Source: Humulus lupulus (taxonomy: Eukaryota; Streptophyta; Magnoliopsida; Rosales; Cannabaceae). Taken from it: DNA of 64,000 nt. The position numbers and the translations under genes are program-made. The DNA is taken from the NCBI RefSeq assembly GCF_963169125.1, contig NC_084796.1:83473888-83537887 (forward strand). Reading direction: 5' to 3'. Under the pieces are notes generated by a model, which had not been told where the DNA came from, did no database searches, and was given only the letters and a program-made list of their open reading frames with translations. Below are positions 24,508 through 36,735 of the stretch, piece after piece. Position 1 is the stretch's first letter, and each line of letters starts with the position of its first letter.

Positions 24508-27500
24508 ATATACAAGTTCATTTACTGTGTCAGCAAATGCTGTGACTCTTTGAGATGCCAAAGGAAGTGCATGAAACCTGGGATCTTTAGACTGCATAAC
24601 AAAAGGTAAAACTTGTGAGCATCATCTCCTTACCCCACAAGAAGTTCCAGCAAGGAATGCGACAAAATCTTTTTTCAGTCATTAAAAACTAATATGCCTC
24701 TGAAATTGAAATATTGGTATCATGTACCTGACTTAAAAGGTTAAAGAGCTTCCAGGACTTCTTAGGAATGTCAACAAGCCGCACTGCTGCCACATCCAAG
24801 GCAGCCCTTCCACCCACAGATGCTTCTCCATTACTGTCATCACCAACATGTGATGGGCTTTGGTCCACACTTGAACCAAATACTGACAGAGACAAAGTCG
24901 TGCTTAATCTAGCAAGAGTAGCTCTCAAGGAAGCTTCAAAAATAGAGGACCTGCTAGTTAAACAGTCTGAAACTGTGAGGATGTGCAAAGCCCCTTGAAC
25001 AATGGACCATTCCTCATCATTTGAAATCAATTCAACTTTTCGTGTAGTGTTGCCATCTCTCTTGTCTCATCCCATCTCTTTCTTTGAACCAACACCATCA
25101 TGGTCTACTCCACAGACCACTCTTAATGATCTTAGTATCTCTTCTAAAGCAGAGATATATTGTAACATTATGTCATCAAGAGCAAGAATTAGTTCATCTA
25201 CCTTAGAACCACCAGTAAAGTTGATACACCTTTCTACAGCTGCCTCAAGAAGTTCAATGATATGGGGAATAGATTCCTCCATTCTGCGAACTGTTTCACT
25301 GAGTTCAATCCCCTGGGCACCCACACCACGAGTAACAGCTCCCCTGAGATCCACCCCAGCAATTTCAGAAGAAAGGATGGCCCGCTCCATCTGTCCATAC
25401 CTTATATACATATTCAATCATTAATCAAAAAATGAACATAGCATTTACAGAATCTAGTATATAACGAAGAAAAAATAACAGAAAAAAGTTTTCAAAAAAA
25501 AAATTAGATATTTTAGAAGAATGTGGAAGTGCAAAAAAGTTTATGATTGCTTACCTTTGTTTAAATGATTCAAAGGGAGAGTACACTGCCTTCAATGTAT
25601 CCATTAGAACTCGAAGATCAAAATCTGAAAAGGAATGCTGAATATTTCTAGCAAAAGTCTGTGTCACGTTGTGTAACTCAATCAATGCCTCTAAATGTTT
25701 CCTAATCTTAATTCCCTTTGGCATGTCACCAGACATAATATCTAATAAACCTGAATAAAAAGAAACACATTGATAGGATAATTTATAAATTGCCAAAAAT
25801 AAAATTGCATGACTTAAAGCTTGTCCAATTGAAAGATATCATATAATATTAAATGCCTGCAAAATTTAAAAGCACCATAAAAACAAGTCCGTACAAACCT
25901 TTTCCCAAAGCTCTTGTTTTAGGAACAACTTCTCCAATTGAAAGGTTGATACGTGAAATAAAGCTTGCTCCAATAGTTTCCATTGTTTGGATCAGTAGCT
26001 TTGGTACAAGAGTTTTATAATCCTCAGGAGAAGCAACCATACACCTGTAGATGACAGTTTAAGCTCAGTGCTTACATTCAGTGATAGCTTCTTTGAATCA
26101 ACAAGATGTTCCTCGGTGCTTAAAAAAATATATAGTCAGAAGAATTTACCACTTCCACTCTTGCTCAAGATAAAGAATCAACTCATCATAGAAGCTTGGC
26201 AACCAACTTGCGAATGAAATTGTCGAAGAGCTTGATTGAAACTCATGGCTTGACAGCCTTTCAGCTTCAGTCTTCTCATTTGCAAGCTTAATAGCACGGT
26301 GTTTTAAATCGAAATCTTCCCAGAGCTGTTTTATGGGCTTTAGGTGAACTTTTGTGTAATGTAGCTCCAGTGATTTGAATCTTCCAATTCGAATGAGAAT
26401 ACCCCGCAAATTTTGAGCAATGTCTATCTGTAGGATGATAATAGATGTAAGTTATTGAAGTTGCGTATGGTATGTACTAAAAGGAATTAATAGGAGATAA
26501 ATTGAACAGAAAGCAAGCCATAGGCAAAACAAGTGCTGTAAGAAATTTGGTGACCTTCCGGCTGGATAATGCATCTGTTAAACGTGGCTGCACCATTGCA
26601 TCTAGCCTATCCTCTAGGACCACGAGTTGCTTTCTCACATTAGCAAATTCAGCAACCTAAAATGAGCAAAACAAAAAATAAAATATCAAGTAAAAATCAT
26701 CAAAAATTATAAAATCAAATGTAGAGTATAATGTTAAAACAATTTATAGAAAAATATTACCTCCCCAACAGCAGACAAGCAATGACTCATGTTGGCTAAG
26801 GTTTCTGCAGCCCTTGGAAGATCACCACTGGCAAAAACATCTTCCACAGTTGAACTTAATTGAGTTAACCCAGCAGCATCCAGTTGATCCATCAATGAGT
26901 AAATCAAATGCAACATCAACATTTTCCAATACTACACTGATTATAACTTCTATGATCAAATACCCACCTGCAATGTCTCATAAGCAGCTTCCATTCTCTG
27001 CTTAACAGTATCAACTTTGGCCAGAGCAGCTATAGATTCAGCTGATGATCCTTCAGCCTGCATATTAAAACCAATTGTTTGAAGAGAAGAGTATTGTTAT
27101 ACATATGTATCAAGTGAGAAGCTAAAATCTCAAACCATATAAACAAAACTAAGCCCGCAACAACTGTCTACCCATGTAAATTATATAAACCAATTACATC
27201 AGTAAATGTACTGAAACGTGGGTATATCAATGTGAACCTGCTAATATAATTTATAGTAATGCTCTACAACATATTGCAAAGCAGAATATATATATTTAGG
27301 CAACTATTTCAGTTATGTGTGCGTATATCCATGCATATAACTCAACGTAATTCCATTGTTCACATTAGCAATAATCTATTCATAATATCTACATTTATTT
27401 TTAAGCAGAAAAAGCAAAAACGAGACGTTTTAACCAAAAGGGTGCCCTGCCTTCTTGTAATTTATTCCAAAAATCTATTAACTCATTGCCAAGAGATTGA

Positions 27501-28122
27501 GCTCAAAAGGTAGCACAAACTACACAATCGTAGTTCTCAAATATCAAAAAAAAATAACTAATATTGAAAAATTTGCATTAGAAAATCTTCCTCAAATTTC
27601 CCTCGTTCACTTAGGCAAATTGAAAAAACTCAGTTGAGCAATTGAGAAATATATTAAGCTTCAAATTTGGCATTAAGGGATAGCATAATTAAAAGATTAT
27701 ACTTTCTTAACTTATAAAATGCAGTAAATCTGACACCGCCATCCTAATATTGTCCAAATTTTCCATACTTCACGTCTTCTAGTGAATTGAACCCAAAAAT
27801 AAAGTTAAAAAACCAAATTCGAATTGCAGAAAAAAGAAGAAACATAGCAGAAACAGACATAACATGTAGGTACCTTCTTGAGCTTCTGAAGGATTCCGGC
27901 GATGGCAGAGCGTAGTGAGACCGCATCGTTGTGGAGTCGGATCACATCGCGGGTGGCCCGTGGCACGCGAAGTAGGGCAGCAGAGCTCTGCTCCTCTAGC
28001 GAGGCAGAGATCTCTTCAGATACGATTTGGAGCCTCATCTCCAGATCGACGAGATGGTTATCGACTGAGTCCTCCGAGTGCCGAGTCTGACACGCCGAGT
28101 TCACCCATTTCTTGGGATCGAA
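24508..28122 (-). pseudogene. COG7-like: COG7 (conserved oligomeric Golgi complex subunit 7) fragment, nine exons
   Basis: COG7 is a subunit of the COG tether for retrograde Golgi vesicles. Exons in order of transcription: 27874-28122, 26968-27057, 26761-26880, 26555-26656, 26150-26427, 25899-26044, 25555-25750, 24728-25400, 24508-24591. Together they give about 640 codons out of roughly 830 in plant COG7, with GT donors and matching phases. Recognisable blocks are KKWVNSACQ at the start, LTQLSSTVEDVFASGDLPRA, KPIKQLWEDFD, FARNIQH, AVYSPFESFKQR, RGVGAQGIELSETVRRMEES and DPRFHALPLASQRV at the end. About a dozen N-terminal residues with the start codon and about 180 C-terminal residues are missing. 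There is an in-frame TGA at 25067-25069, and the acceptor before exon 3 reads TG instead of AG (26881-26882). It cannot encode full COG7. Confidence 0.93.
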
Positions 28123-28344
28123 ACACAAAACGTAAAAATCACACAAAATGCAAAACGCAGACACACAAAACGCAAAAACAAAGCAAACCCAGATCACAAA
28201 AATCATCGAAAAACTTGAGAGAAAAGAAGAATTGACGAGAGAAAGAGTCGAGAGAAGGAACATACTAATGTGGAGGCAGAGAGAGATGGTAGTAGCTTCG
28301 CTCAAGAGCTTATTACAAAGAAGGCACGTCATGCATGCCTCCAT
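27874..28344 (-). CDS. Chimeric frame: hydrophobic leader fused to COG7 exon 1
   Basis: From the ATG at 28342-28344 an open frame runs without a stop through about 74 non-COG7 residues, rich in Leu, Phe, Cys and Val (MFLLSTLSLVNSS, then IFVIWVCFVFAFCVSAFC), straight into the COG7 frame at FDPKKWVN and on to the exon 1 donor. The junction lies at about 28122, the capture breakpoint. The leader looks like a transmembrane or signal-like segment, but it derives from T-rich sequence and may be open by chance. Expression is unknown. Confidence 0.3.
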
Positions 28345-28388
28345 CCCTCCTCGCTTTAACAATCTGACCCGCCATATCTGTGTGCGAC

Positions 28389-28416
28389 TCCCTCTCTCGC
28401 TCTCTCTCTCTCTCTA
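28389..28416. repeat. CT microsatellite
   Basis: A run of (ct)n, with one gc step, lies upstream of the COG7 fragment on its strand as (ga)n. A second ga-rich tract lies at about 28631-28677. Such tracts are common in plant 5' untranslated regions and promoters. Confidence 0.7.
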
Positions 28417-28885
28417 GGCTGAGAAATTGGTGTCTATTGAAATGGCATTCGACTCAAATAAATTGAATATATATATTTACATTGATTATATGATATTAAT
28501 TGAAATCTAAATGCTAAAAAAACAAAAACAAAATACCTCACAGAAAAACAGAGGTCCAGCGGGAGAGATATCAGAGGGAAAGAATGACGGGGAAGCTGAC
28601 ACAGTCATGGTGCGTTTCAGCGACTCGCATGAGAGAGAGAGGGCTGAGGAAACTAAGTGAGAGAGAGAGGAAGAGGAGGCGACACTGATTTAGGGAGCTG
28701 GTTTGGGTAGTTTAGGGTTTAGGGATTCAATGAGAGCAGATGAGGGATTAGACAAAAAGTTTCACATGGCGCCTTATTTCTTTTTCATTTGGCGCCTAAC
28801 ACATAGACGACTTGTTAAAAAATAATTAATTCTCCTTTTTTTTTCACTTACACATTAATAACGCTTCTTCATTTATGTTATATTT

Positions 28886-28917
28886 TAATGTAACATATAG
28901 TCAAAATTGTTGTAGTG
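28886..28917. repeat. CACTA right terminus
   Basis: The plus strand ends ...caaaattgttgtagtg at 28917, followed by TCT. In reverse complement it reads CACTACAACAATTTTGAC and then ctatatgttacatt, with a TGTTAC subterminal motif. Confidence 0.8.
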
Positions 28918-29165
28918 TCTTCTTGGATTGTAGAAAATTTTAGAATTCAATGACTATAAATATAAATGATGGCTTAGACCCTTGTTGCCGGACAAAAAGA
29001 TAAGTGAAGTCTAGACCTGCATTCTAAGAAACACGATATGGATTACCATATTATAGAGTATATATGAGTTTTATGCTACTGTAGTAGATAACAAGTTAGA
29101 AATTTTGGACAATTTCTTAAGCGGTGGGGTAAAGAAGGAAGTTACCCACTTGTTCGACAAGACAC
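28918..29165. other. Unassigned stretch right of the CACTA element
   Basis: Continues the sequence of 21902-22228 once the CACTA element is removed. No frame or motif recognised. Confidence 0.3.
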
Positions 29166-31410
29166 ATCAACTCACAAGTATTAGAAAAAGACCATTTTAA
29201 GGAAAAGCTTAGTGGGGCCTTAATTAAACATGCAACTTGGGCCCAATAGTGTTAAAATAAAATAATGTGTCTTTATGCAATATTAATAAATGAAATAAAG
29301 TTGTAAGTCCCACTGACGTAATTGAAATAAAAAATCATAACATAGGTTCTTTTATTCTTGGCGCTCAACTTGATCATTATTCATTCATAGGACACCCGAC
29401 GCCATACATAATCAGACGTCGGAACTCCTCACATCACTCTGCGTGCCAAGGAGAAACCCTATAGATTAGCAGAAAGGGGGAAAGGTAAGGGGTGATCTAA
29501 AAGCCCAGTAAGGAAATACAACAAATGAAACAATATCAAAGAAATCGCAAGAAGAACATATTCATATCATAACTTGGGGAAAAACACATCATCTTCATAC
29601 TCATAAATCATAATCATAATCGTAATCATAGTCATACATCACAATCAACACATAATTATACTCTTTGTGATCATGACACCCCTATTTTTCATGTCACATC
29701 TTCAGGTAACCAGCAAAAAGCATTAACTTGTAAGACCTCCTCTATGAGTTAAATAGGATCTCAAGTCATTGAATAACCTCGGCACGTCTGCCTTTGAGTT
29801 ACATCATATCCTTAGTAAGTCATTTTTTGTGTCGTGTTCATAATGCTAGCAACCTTTTTCATTTCATTCATCATACAATCACATGTGTCACAGTTTAAAG
29901 AAAAACATAGAATTTACACTTCATAACACTTGACTTATCATAACATCTCAAAACATAAATTTACAATTTTCATAACATATGCTTTCCATAGCACTTTATT
30001 TCTTACAACATAACAAATCATACCTTTAATAGCATAATACATAGAAAATTCTAACTAACTTCCATACCTCAAGTCCAAGCAAAAGTAAAGTGCAAATACG
30101 TCACAACGAGCCTATAATCACAATCAAACGTTCATCTTTAAAATCACATAAGAATACACATGCCCAAGATAAATACCCCACGTGTGCATGGGCCATGTTT
30201 CTACCCACACTCATTTAACACAGCATGCATTTTTTATGTTTGCCGCAAAACAACTCACATGGAATCATTGCTTCAACTAAAATTATATCATGCTCTTATA
30301 TACATCGTGGGAGTAAATAACAAAAGGAGAAAAAAATAACATAGAAAAAATTCCTATCGCTTGGCCGAAAAGTCAAGACCATATAACAGAAATATACTCT
30401 TCAACATATATCCCTTCAAAATCATGGATTCATTTACAAGGACAAGAGTATCAATAACACATGTCCATAATACAAGACAACTATTGCAAATCAACATGTT
30501 TTTTCCATGAAGACCACTCAAAACAAAAGAACACAACAACAACATCAAGGAAAATATAAAGGCACTATTATCTCAATTACCTCCTAGGGTTTTTCAAAGC
30601 CACACAAAGAAAGAAAACTAAACAAAAACCAAGAAACAAAAATACTTAGCAACAAGAAAATGAAAACAAAAATTGAGTAGAGGATTAAATCACTAAGAAG
30701 AACAAGAACACAAACGTAGTTGGAATCACCTTCTTCCCTTTCTCCTTCTGTCTCTATGCCTCATAAGCTCTCTCCTCTCTATCTCTCTCTCTCTATGGAA
30801 CGACAGCCATAACCAAATGAGACTTCAAGATGTCCTTGTTTCCCTTCTTAACCTAGCCGAGCCCCCTTGATCCACTTGCCCAAAATTAAGCTCAATCATT
30901 CCCTTAATTCCCTCTCCCCAATTCAAGTGATGGAGCACATTAAGGGAAACCAAATCCTTTCCTTCACTGACCATCTATCACTCACTCACTTTTTATACTT
31001 GGCCACAAATGGCCTTTTCACACTACATTGCCAAACTTTTCAACCTTCCAAAGATAGGTACAAATCCACTAATAACTTACCCCTTTATATTATTTTTATT
31101 TTTCCATTTTATAATAATAATAAATAAATAAAAAGAAAATACAATATGCAAAGAAAACTAATGGATGCTCACCATGCAACCATTCACATGCACACATACA
31201 TGTGATCAAATGCATCTCTACTAACCATGCACCTTGGTGCACACAACCAAAACTCACGAACTTACAAATTAAAATAATTAACAAATTTAAATTTACATGA
31301 TTTCTACCAAGCAATTCAAACAATTAAAAAAAAAATTCTAACAAATAACAATTAATAATAAAATAAAGCACACAGTTTAATAAAGTAAAATAAAAATTTG
31401 GTGCGCTACA
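29166..31410 (-). repeat. 3' LTR of element A
   Basis: It ends gtgcgctaca at 31410, i.e. the LTR begins TGTAGCGCAC on the minus strand, directly next to a polypurine-like tract. The match with the right copy starts at about 29166. The LTR box (gtgatctaaaagcccagtaa) is at 29491-29510. Confidence 0.7.
30991..30997 (-). promoter_or_regulatory. Putative TATA box in LTR A
   Basis: The minus strand reads agtaTAAAAAgtgagtgag inside the LTR. A CT/GA-rich tract follows downstream at about 30753-30797. Confidence 0.4.
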
Positions 31411-33957
31411 ATATACCCTCCTTAAAAGGAATTTTTTCCTGAAATTCTTTCTTACCAAATAACTCAGGGTGTCTTTTTCTCATGTCTTCCTCTACCTCCC
31501 ATGTTGCCATCCTCCCCTTAATATTCTTCCACTAGACCTTAACTAATGGAATCCTTTTGGATCTCAATTCCTCGATTACCTTTTCGATGATACGCTCTGG
31601 CTACTCATTGTCACTCAGGTCATGCTTCAGATGTAATGGCTCATAACTCTAAAAATGAGTGGGATTTGACACATACTTATGCAACATCTAGATATGAAAG
31701 ACGTTATGCGTTTCAGCTAGTGCTGGGGTCAATTTCCCTTTCTTCCCAAAATGCATAGCACCTTTCATTGTCGAGACTCTCAAGAACACAAACTCGCCAA
31801 CTGAAAACTCGATGTCCCTTCTCTTAAGGTCGCATAGATTTCTTTCCTACTTTGACTGGTAAGCATCCTTTGGCTAATATTCTCAATTGCCTTACTGGCT
31901 TCTCGAACCACCTCGGGGCCTAAAATCTGTTTCTCCCCAACCTCATCCCAGTGCAAGGGAGACCTACATTTTGCGTCCATATAGCATCTCATTGGGAGCC
32001 ATCCCAATAGTTGGCTGATAGCTATTGTTATAGGAGAACTCCATCAGGGGTAGACATCGACCCTAGGATCTGAATAGTCCTCTCAAATTTCCCATCGATA
32101 TGTGGATGAAAAGTGGTACTGAACTTCAACTTTTTACCCATAGCTTTCTGCAATCCCTTCCAAAAGTTCTATGAGAACACTGACCCTCGATCAGAAATAA
32201 TCGACTTTGGAACCCAATGAAGTCTCACTATCTCGCTAACATACAACTCCACATACTGATCCGCCAAGTAGGTTGTCTTAACTTGTAGAAAATGGGCAGA
32301 AGCAGAATTATGCTAATTTGTGGTCCTAGTTAATCCTACCACAAAATCCTTTGCCATGTCTTCCCATTTCCATTTCCATACCAAAAAATGCTATTTTGTG
32401 GTCCTAAGTATCCCTGTCGGCCTTCGGTGTTCTACTTTAACTTACTGACATGTCAAACACCTGGCAACAAACTCAACAACATCATTCTTCATTCCAGGCC
32501 ACCAATACAACAGTTTGTGGTCTTGGTACATCTTTGTTGGCCCTTGATGTAAGAAATAAAGTGTTTTACGCAGCTTTTTCATAATACTTTCCTTAATATC
32601 ATCATTGTTTGGCACATAGATCCTTTCCTTATATCATAGCAATCCATCATTGGACATAGGGCTCCTGTTACTAGCTCAATGTCGACGTTAATAATCTCTT
32701 CTTGTAGAGGTATCTTAATTGTGCTAAGAGTTGAGACACTTCCATGTCCTTGCCTACTCATTGCATAAGTCACCACGTTGGCCTTGCCTTGGTGGTATTG
32801 AATCTCGCAATTATTGTCCTTCACTAACTCCAACCATCGTGGTTGTCTCATATTCAGCTTTTTCTGAGTGAAGAAGTACTTCAGACTTTTGTGATCAGTG
32901 TAAATTTCACACTTATCTTGATAAAGGTGATGTCACCATATTTTCAGTGCGAACACAACTGCTGCTAACTCAAGATCATGGTTGGGATATCTCTACTCAT
33001 AGTCCTAGAGTTGCCTTGAGGCATTAGCCACCACCTTCCCATTCTACATCAACACGCAACCTAAACGGCTCTTAGATGTGTCACAATACACCATGAACTT
33101 CCCCCTCAGTGGGAACACAAAGGATAGGTATAGAGATCAACTTATCCTTCATAGTTTTAAATCCTTCTTCGCACTTCTTAATCCACATGACCTTTTGGTG
33201 TTTGCGGGTTAAGTTTGTCAAGGGTGTGGCAACCTTAGAAAAACCCTCAAAAAAATTCTGCTAATAGCCCGATAACCCTAAGAAGCTTCAAACCTCTAAG
33301 GCATACTAGGGTTGGGGCCAGTCTCTAATGGCCTCGATCTTTGCTGGATCCACTGCTATTCAATTCTTGGACATTATATGCCCTAAGAACGCCACTTGTT
33401 CTAACAAAAATTCACACTTAGAGAATCAGAATATAGTTGATGCTCTTGTAGTCTGTTGAGAGTCAACCTCAGGTGCTCCTCATGCTCTTCCTTAGTCTTT
33501 GAATAGATAAGGATGTCGTCTATAAACACCACTACAAGTAGTCCTCAAACACTTTGTTAATCATGTCCATGAACGCTTCTGGGGCATTAGTGAGTCCAAA
33601 AAACATCACTAGTAACTCATAATGTCAGTAGCGAGTTCTAAAAGTTATTTTAGGAATGTCTCATTCCTTCACTTTTAGCTGATGTTACTCAGATCGCAGA
33701 TCAATGTTTGAAAACACGACTGCCCCTTACAGTTGATCAAAGATGTCATCTGTCCTGGGCAAATGATATTTGTTCTTAATCGAGACCTTATTGAGTTCTC
33801 GGTAATCAATGCACATTCTAATACTTCCATCCTTCTTTTTCACAAACATAAGTGGTACCCCCCATGGTGAATTATTAGGTTGTATGAACCACTTGTCCAA
33901 CAATTCCTGTAGCTGGGTCTTGAGTTCCTTCAAGTCTATAGGTGCCATTGAGCAGGG
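31411..33957 (-). pseudogene. pol: Element A pol: RT, RNase H, integrase (broken)
   Basis: Reading leftward, RT shows [21 protein letters not shown] at about 33770-33850 and the usual order of downstream motifs. The RNase H end reads [19 protein letters not shown] (about 32800-32850). Integrase C-terminal sequence includes CRSPLHWDEVGEKQILGPEV (about 31900-31970) and a chromo-side tail up to a purine-rich tract (about 31411-31425) by the LTR. Many stops and frameshifts separate these pieces. The sequence at the right edge, P-C-S-M-A-P, is continued on the other side of element C. Confidence 0.85.
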
Positions 33958-35370
33958 TAATAACTCCATTTTAGTGTCATTTTAGAATATGTTATTGTGG
34001 TAATCTTGATTCTTTATGTTTTTTTTGTGCAAGATTACACTTTTGTTTGTCTTTGTTGTAGGTTGCTACTTTGAATCGTTAATTAAATGCTAAAAGAAGA
34101 GGAAATGGTGGGAAATGAAGCTTTTGGTTGTTGTTTGACTCAAATTGGTGCTAAGGATGAATAATAATAAGTTTTGATGAAGGAAGGATGTCAAAAGGTT
34201 AAAATTTGAAAAAAAAAATGGAATTATAGTTGCGACATGGGCTTAAGGGCCGCAAATCTAGTCAAGTCAAAAGCTACAAAGTTTCTAAAGGGAATTAGAG
34301 CCTTGACTTTCTCTTATAAGTCACGACGCTTGTGGAAGTCAGAGGCTAAATTAGGAGGGCATCAAAGACACTGACCACGACTTGATAGTGCATGAGTCGA
34401 GGCACCTGAAGACACATGCAGACTCGGAGGGGCTTTAAAATTGACACGGGCCACGACCTATGGAAGGCCAAGTCGCGGCCCGCCTATGAAAAACAATGTA
34501 TTCGTGATTTTTTTAGTATAAGTTCAGATTTTAGGGTTTAATTAGAGATTAGGTCAAATTTTAATTACGTTTTTGGAGACTGATTTTGATTCTCGAACTT
34601 GTTTTTCTACACTTTTATATTTTTTTGTTTTTTCTTCAAGTTTTTGAATCTTATGTTTCTAAATTATTATTGTATTGATTTAGTCTTGTATGATATGAAC
34701 TAAAAATCTTATTCTAGTATTTAATGTAGTCACTTGGATTTCTATTTAATTTAATTATAATATTCTATTGATTTTTCTTCTCTATTATAATCTATATAAT
34801 GTTTTCTTAGTGCTAGTAAATACATGATCAATATTTGCTTAATTTATGATTTTGATTCAAAATTCGAAAGATGAGAATTGAATATGCTATCGTTATATAG
34901 ACATAGGTTACATATTGGACGAAAGTATGTGTATGGCTTGTGTAGTAATTAGGTTTCTATGCTTTATGCCTGCTATATGTTTAAGTTTATCACAGAGATG
35001 TAGAAAACCTACATATAGGATGAGATCTTATATCTTGAAAAAGAATAGGAGTCGATTTATTTTAACATGCTATTAGAATAAGAAGGAAGAAATTTAGAAC
35101 TGATCAATAAGATTAGTAGAATGAAAAGTTGATGAAGTTAATACCCTAGGTCTTTTTATTATTGATTTTCATCCTTCAATTAGTAGTTTTGTTCACAGTT
35201 ATTTAAAAAATTTATAAATAGAATTTTTCATCGAAATTTTGTTTCTCGAATTGAAATTAAAGAACAATTATTGGTAATTGGGTAATAGTCTTTGTAGGAA
35301 CAATACTATATTTACTATCTATATTACTTGAATCGATTGCGTGCACTTGCGTATCATATTGTCACGATCA
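33958..35370 (+). repeat. 5' LTR of element C
   Basis: Starts TAATAACTCCATTTTAGTG, ends tgtcacgatca. It is collinear over its whole length with the right LTR, including the shared gaagttaataccctaggtct and acttgaatcgattgcgtgc. Confidence 0.88.
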
Positions 35371-35376
35371 TGTTTT

Positions 35377-35394
35377 TGGTGCTATTGTGGGGGA
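35377..35394 (+). other. Primer-binding site of element C (tRNA-Asp-like, decayed)
   Basis: TGGTGCTATTGTGGGGGA resembles the TGGCGCCGTTG-type site used by Athila/Tat elements, with a few changes. It lies six bases from the LTR end. Confidence 0.65.
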
Positions 35395-35579
35395 CTTAAT
35401 TTCCAATGTCAAAACCAATTATTGTTTGTTCTAATTTGGTTTTTATATTTTATACTCATTTGGATCAAGGTTGTATTTTGTTTTAGGAAATATTTGTATA
35501 TCCGTGGAAGTAGACAAAAGGAGCTCATACCGGTAGATCTTGAAATTTAAAAAACCGAAAGATAAAGAAAAGGTTAGAT

Positions 35580-36673
35580 TTTTCCATGGGTACAAATTAA
35601 GGGAATGCAGTAAATCATGCTGCTAACGATGTTGAAGGGGCAGTGGCTGCTAAGGTCGTTGCTGATCAAGGGGCTAGAAGTATAAGAGATTATGTACCCC
35701 CAACTATTACAGGAGTGCATACGTACATCAGACCTCCAACAATAGCTGCGAATAATTTTGAGATTAAGCCAGCGATTCAACAAATTGTCCAATATACTTT
35801 TCAGTTTGGAGGTTTGCCTACAGAGGACCCTAACATACACATAGCTAATTTCTTAGAACTTTGTTCGACCTTTAAGATGAATGGGGTGAGCGATGACACA
35901 ATAAGGTTGAAGCTATTTCCATTTTCACTATGGGACCGAGGAAAGAGTTGGTTGATTTCCCTACATGGGAGGATCTCGCTCAAAAGTTCCTTGCCATATT
36001 CTTTCCTCCATCCAAGGCTGCATGGTTGAGAGGGGATATTAATAATTTCTGTCAGATGGAGAGAGAGTCATTATATGATGCATGGGAAAGATATAAAGAA
36101 TTGTTAAGGAAATGTCCACATCATGGTATAGATAAGTGGATGCTAGTCCATAATTTTCACATTGGGTTAGGCGGTACTACTCGCACTATCGTAGATGCAA
36201 CAACAGGAGGGGCATTTATGAGCAAGAGTGCCAACGAATCTTATGATCTATTAGAAGAGATGGCCATGAACAATTACGAGTTTCCTACTGAGAGGGAAAA
36301 TACACAGAAGGTGGTTGGGATGCTTGAATTAGATGCCATGTTAATGTTGATAGCTCAAGTGGCATCCTTGATGAAACAACTACAACAGAATAACTTCACA
36401 GTTCAACCCACGCAATTACAAAGTGTGTGTGTAATTTGTGGAATATTGCATCCACATAATCAGTGTCATGTAATGGATTTAAATAATGTGCCTATGGAAC
36501 AAGTTCAAGCCATAGGAAATAGCCAAGGTTGTCCAATAACCCATATCCCATGTTCTACAACCAAGGGTGGAAGAATCACCCTAACTTGTCTTGGAAAAAT
36601 AATCAATGAGCACAACTCCCATACCCACAAAATCATCTGCAATATCCACCCCATCAATCAACATATGGGATAA
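35580..36673 (+). pseudogene. gag: Element C gag (frameshifted)
   Basis: The first frame reads [18 protein letters not shown] and [20 protein letters not shown], the Athila-type gag core. Near 35950 the frame shifts by two and continues as [40 protein letters not shown], up to a Cys-His motif CVICGILHPHNQC that stands in for a zinc knuckle. No clear start codon remains: an early ATG at 35586 meets a stop after four codons. Capsid-type function in the family; inactive here. Confidence 0.85.
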
Positions 36674-36735
36674 ATCCTCGATGGTATTATAATCCTTTCC
36701 AAGCAATGTAAAAACACCCACCACTTCATCCTTAA

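Larger units (their letters stand above)
22229..28917. mobile_element. Non-autonomous CACTA (En/Spm-type) transposon carrying host gene pieces
   Basis: The left end reads CACTACAAGAAAAAACAG and the right end, in reverse complement, CACTACAACAATTTTGAC. Both are typical CACTA-superfamily termini, and both are flanked by the 3-bp duplication TCT (22226-22228 and 28918-28920) that the superfamily makes. The first 400 bp are packed with ATAACA/TGTTAT subterminal motifs, and fewer lie near the right end. No TNP1/TNP2-type transposase frame is present, so the 6689-bp element would need a helper. Its cargo is a MAP70 fragment (+) and a long COG7 fragment (-), both with introns, which points to capture at the DNA level. 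Confidence 0.85.

Noticed and set aside
27874..28122. COG7 as a functional host gene of this locus
   Set aside because: Missing both ends, an in-frame stop, a lost acceptor and location inside a bounded transposon.
33953..33957. Exact 5-bp duplication for element C
   Set aside because: Flanks are CAGGG and TGGGC; only GGG is shared, so no exact duplication can be claimed.
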